A stretch of DNA of 64,000 nt from Streptomyces roseolus. GTDB lineage: Bacteria; Actinomycetota; Actinomycetes; Streptomycetales; Streptomycetaceae. The notes below the pieces were generated by a model, which saw only the letters and a program-made list of their open reading frames with translations, was not told where the DNA came from and did no database searches. The DNA lies in NCBI RefSeq assembly GCF_014649855.1, contig NZ_BMTV01000005.1, forward strand, positions 203,248 to 267,247. Direction: 5' to 3'. Of the stretch, positions 62,535 to 64,000 are shown in pieces. Position 1 is the stretch's first letter, and each line of letters starts with the position of its first letter. The translations under genes were made by a program, and so were the position numbers.

Positions 62535-63401
62535 TCAGCCCTTGCCGACGAGGTCGGCGGGGAAGGCGCCCGCGGCCCCGGCGGCGGCCAGGAATCCGCG
62601 GCCCAGCTCGGTGAGGCGCTCCACGCCGGCCGCGCCGAGGTGCTCGTACGGGGCGGCGTCCAGCCGGTCCGTGGTCTCCTCCAGCTCCCCCCTCAGCCGG
62701 ACGCCGGCCTCCGTCAGTTCGCCGTCCGCGTCGAGGTACCCGCGCTCGCGCAGCCGTTCCCGGGCGGCCTCCCAGTCGGCGCGGCCCCAGCCCCGGGTGC
62801 CGAGGACCCAGCGCGGCGCCATGCCCTTGCCGGTGGCGGTGTGGGAGGCCAGCGCCTCCACCGGGTCGAGGCCCACGGAGAGCAGGGCCGTCAGGTGCCC
62901 GTCGCCGCGGTGTTCGCGCAGCAGGGTCGCGGCGTGCCAGTAGGCGAGGTGCGGCTCCTCGGGGACCGGCAGGTCGGCGTTGGCGGAGTACAGCGGCCGG
63001 GCGTGCCGGGTGCAGGCCTCGGCGGCCCGCAGGGCGAGCCCGGCGGCCTCGGCCATCTCCGGGGAGGCGACGGCCTCCTCGCCGAGCAGCCGGCGCAGGG
63101 TGGCGTCGACGGCCCGCAGCCGGGCGTCGAGGACGGCGGCGGGAGCGGCGGTCTCCCAGACCGTGGGCAGGTGCCGGGCGAGGAGCTCCCAGCGGTAGTT
63201 GTAGAAGGTGGCGGCGACCGTGCCGGCGCCGACGGCGCCGAGCGGGGCGCTGCGGGCGGCGAGCCGCACGGCGGCGGGGTCGGCGAGGCCGAGGGCGCCG
63301 AGCTCCCGGTCCAGGTCGGGGGAGAAGTAGAGCGTCGAGTGGAGCGGGTTCAGGGCGTTGTGGCAGCGGCGCCCGGCCCGGGGCGGCAGAGGGGTCGTCA
63401 T
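62535..63401 (-). CDS. SCO6745-family protein
   Basis: 288 residues, mostly helical. It matches the actinobacterial family named after SCO6745 (related to SalK-type proteins): RRCHNALNPLHSTLYFSPDL at the start, FYNYRWELLARHLP, and a C-terminal winged-helix-like segment RERGYLDADGELTEAGVRLRGELEE. Function unknown. TAGGTT (complement of 63409-63414), 7 nt before the ATG, suggests leaderless expression. Confidence 0.88.
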   Translation of the reverse strand: MTTPLPPRAGRRCHNALNPLHSTLYFSPDLDRELGALGLADPAAVRLAARSAPLGAVGAGTVAATFYNYRWELLARHLPTVWETAAPAAVLDARLRAVDATLRRLLGEEAVASPEMAEAAGLALRAAEACTRHARPLYSANADLPVPEEPHLAYWHAATLLREHRGDGHLTALLSVGLDPVEALASHTATGKGMAPRWVLGTRGWGRADWEAARERLRERGYLDADGELTEAGVRLRGELEETTDRLDAAPYEHLGAAGVERLTELGRGFLAAAGAAGAFPADLVGKG

Positions 63402-63526
63402 GGAACAGAACCTAACCGACTGCTTGGTACGGAGGGAATGGCCTCGGCGCGCGGTCCGTCCGCATGGCAGGAAAGGTGGGGTGGCCGTCCTTGCGGCCGT
63501 CCCCGCCGGGCCCGAAGGATGGGGGC

Positions 63527-64000
63527 ATGACCCAGCGCCCCGTCCTCGTCGTCCTCTTCGACGGCGTGCAGAGCCTCGACGTCACCGGGCCCGTCGAGGT
63601 GTTCCACGGCGCCCGGTGGGCCTCGGGCGCCGCGCGGGACCCGTACCCGATCCGTACCGCCTCCCCGGGCGGCGGACCGGTCCGCACCTCCAGCGGCCTG
63701 CGGATCCTGCCCGACACCTCCCTGGAGGAGGCCGTCGCCGACGGGCCGCCGCACACCCTCCTCGTCCCCGGCGGCGAGGGCACCCGGGGCGCCGACCCGG
63801 CCCTCGTCGACTGGCTGCGGGTCCACGGGCCGCGCGCCGAACGGCTGGTCTCGGTCTGCACGGGCGCGCTGCGGCTGGCCGAGGCGGGGCTGCTCGACGG
63901 TCACCGGGCCACCACCCACTGGATGGCCTGCGAGCACCTCGCCCGCCGCCATCCGGCGGTCGAGGTCGACCCCGACCCGATCTTCGTCAGGGACGGCCGG
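63527..64000 (+). CDS. GlxA-type AraC-family regulator, N-terminal part (3' end outside window)
   Basis: The first 158 codons run off the right edge. The visible part is a DJ-1/PfpI-like domain: VLFDGVQSLDVTGPVEVFHGA, LVPGGEGTRGADPALVDWL and VSVCTGALRLAEAGLLDGHRATTHWMACEHL, the typical form in GlxA-type regulators where an AraC helix-turn-helix domain follows. The Cys of the nucleophile elbow is present (SVCTGA). Reading the AraC half is not possible here. Confidence 0.88.
   Translation, partial: MTQRPVLVVLFDGVQSLDVTGPVEVFHGARWASGAARDPYPIRTASPGGGPVRTSSGLRILPDTSLEEAVADGPPHTLLVPGGEGTRGADPALVDWLRVHGPRAERLVSVCTGALRLAEAGLLDGHRATTHWMACEHLARRHPAVEVDPDPIFVRDGR

Overview
The window is a stretch of chromosome from a Streptomyces or a very close relative. 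Base composition is extremely GC-rich, third codon positions are almost always G or C, GTG starts are common, and several genes are streptomycete markers: an SsgA-like sporulation protein, a WhiB-family regulator, XRE/DUF397/ATP-binding regulatory modules, a class F sortase and an SCO6745-type protein. I found about 70 protein genes, one tRNA-Leu(GAG), one degraded gene, and no phage, plasmid, IS, CRISPR or rRNA sequence. It reads as ordinary accessory-to-core chromosome, with genes mostly alone or in short operons.

Layout. 1-5.9 kb: end of a phosphodiesterase-type protein, an APC-family permease, small membrane proteins, an MmyB-like regulator, pterin-4a-carbinolamine dehydratase and a methyltransferase whose frame runs into the neighbouring gene. 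5.5-8.3 kb: a TlrC/CarA-type resistance ABC-F gene preceded by a nine-codon leader ORF whose end is complementary to the ABC-F ribosome binding site, divergent from a methyltransferase with a histidine-rich N-terminus. 8.3-17.6 kb: a ricin-type lectin plus aldo/keto reductase, acyl-CoA synthetase, LysR/BASS transporter pair, FdhD, a KAS III enzyme, and a secreted protein with sortase F. 17.9 kb: tRNA-Leu. 18-22.7 kb and 31.2-33 kb: two XRE/DUF397/anti-sigma-kinase-like modules. 22.7-30 kb: GH4 glycosidase, YchJ, an MFS exporter fused to a winged-helix domain, and a divergent DNA ligase / PrimPol (LigD-type) pair with WhiB.

30-41 kb: acyl-ACP desaturase with a complex operator, the second XRE module, a second ABC-F, SsgA-like protein, a decayed ferredoxin-like gene that has lost its cysteines, a secreted Asp-box propeller, SMI1/KNR4, endonuclease V, RidA, and a saccharopine-dehydrogenase-like reductase. 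41-47 kb: a complete beta-oxidation operon (CaiB-type racemase/CoA transferase, acyl-CoA dehydrogenase, thiolase, multifunctional FadB) with a readable promoter, ending against a MerR regulator. 47.7-56 kb: an autoregulated HTH/Clp-N pair, macro-domain protein, secreted sphingomyelinase, an orphan ATP-synthase b-subunit homologue, MpaB-type oxygenase, secreted M1 and M14 peptidases. 56-64 kb: D-amino-acid oxidase, third ABC-F with a ComB-like phosphatase and a HEAT-like protein, Tex, SCO6745-type protein, and the start of a GlxA-type regulator.

Two threads run across the window. First, many starts have no Shine-Dalgarno sequence but a TAnnnT hexamer 6-8 nt before the start codon, the arrangement expected for leaderless transcripts. 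Second, lipid metabolism recurs (acyl-CoA synthetase, KAS III, desaturase, beta-oxidation operon, sphingomyelinase), as do DNA/RNA maintenance genes (ligase, PrimPol, EndoV, Tex). The most distinctive signal is the attenuator-like leader of the first ABC-F gene.
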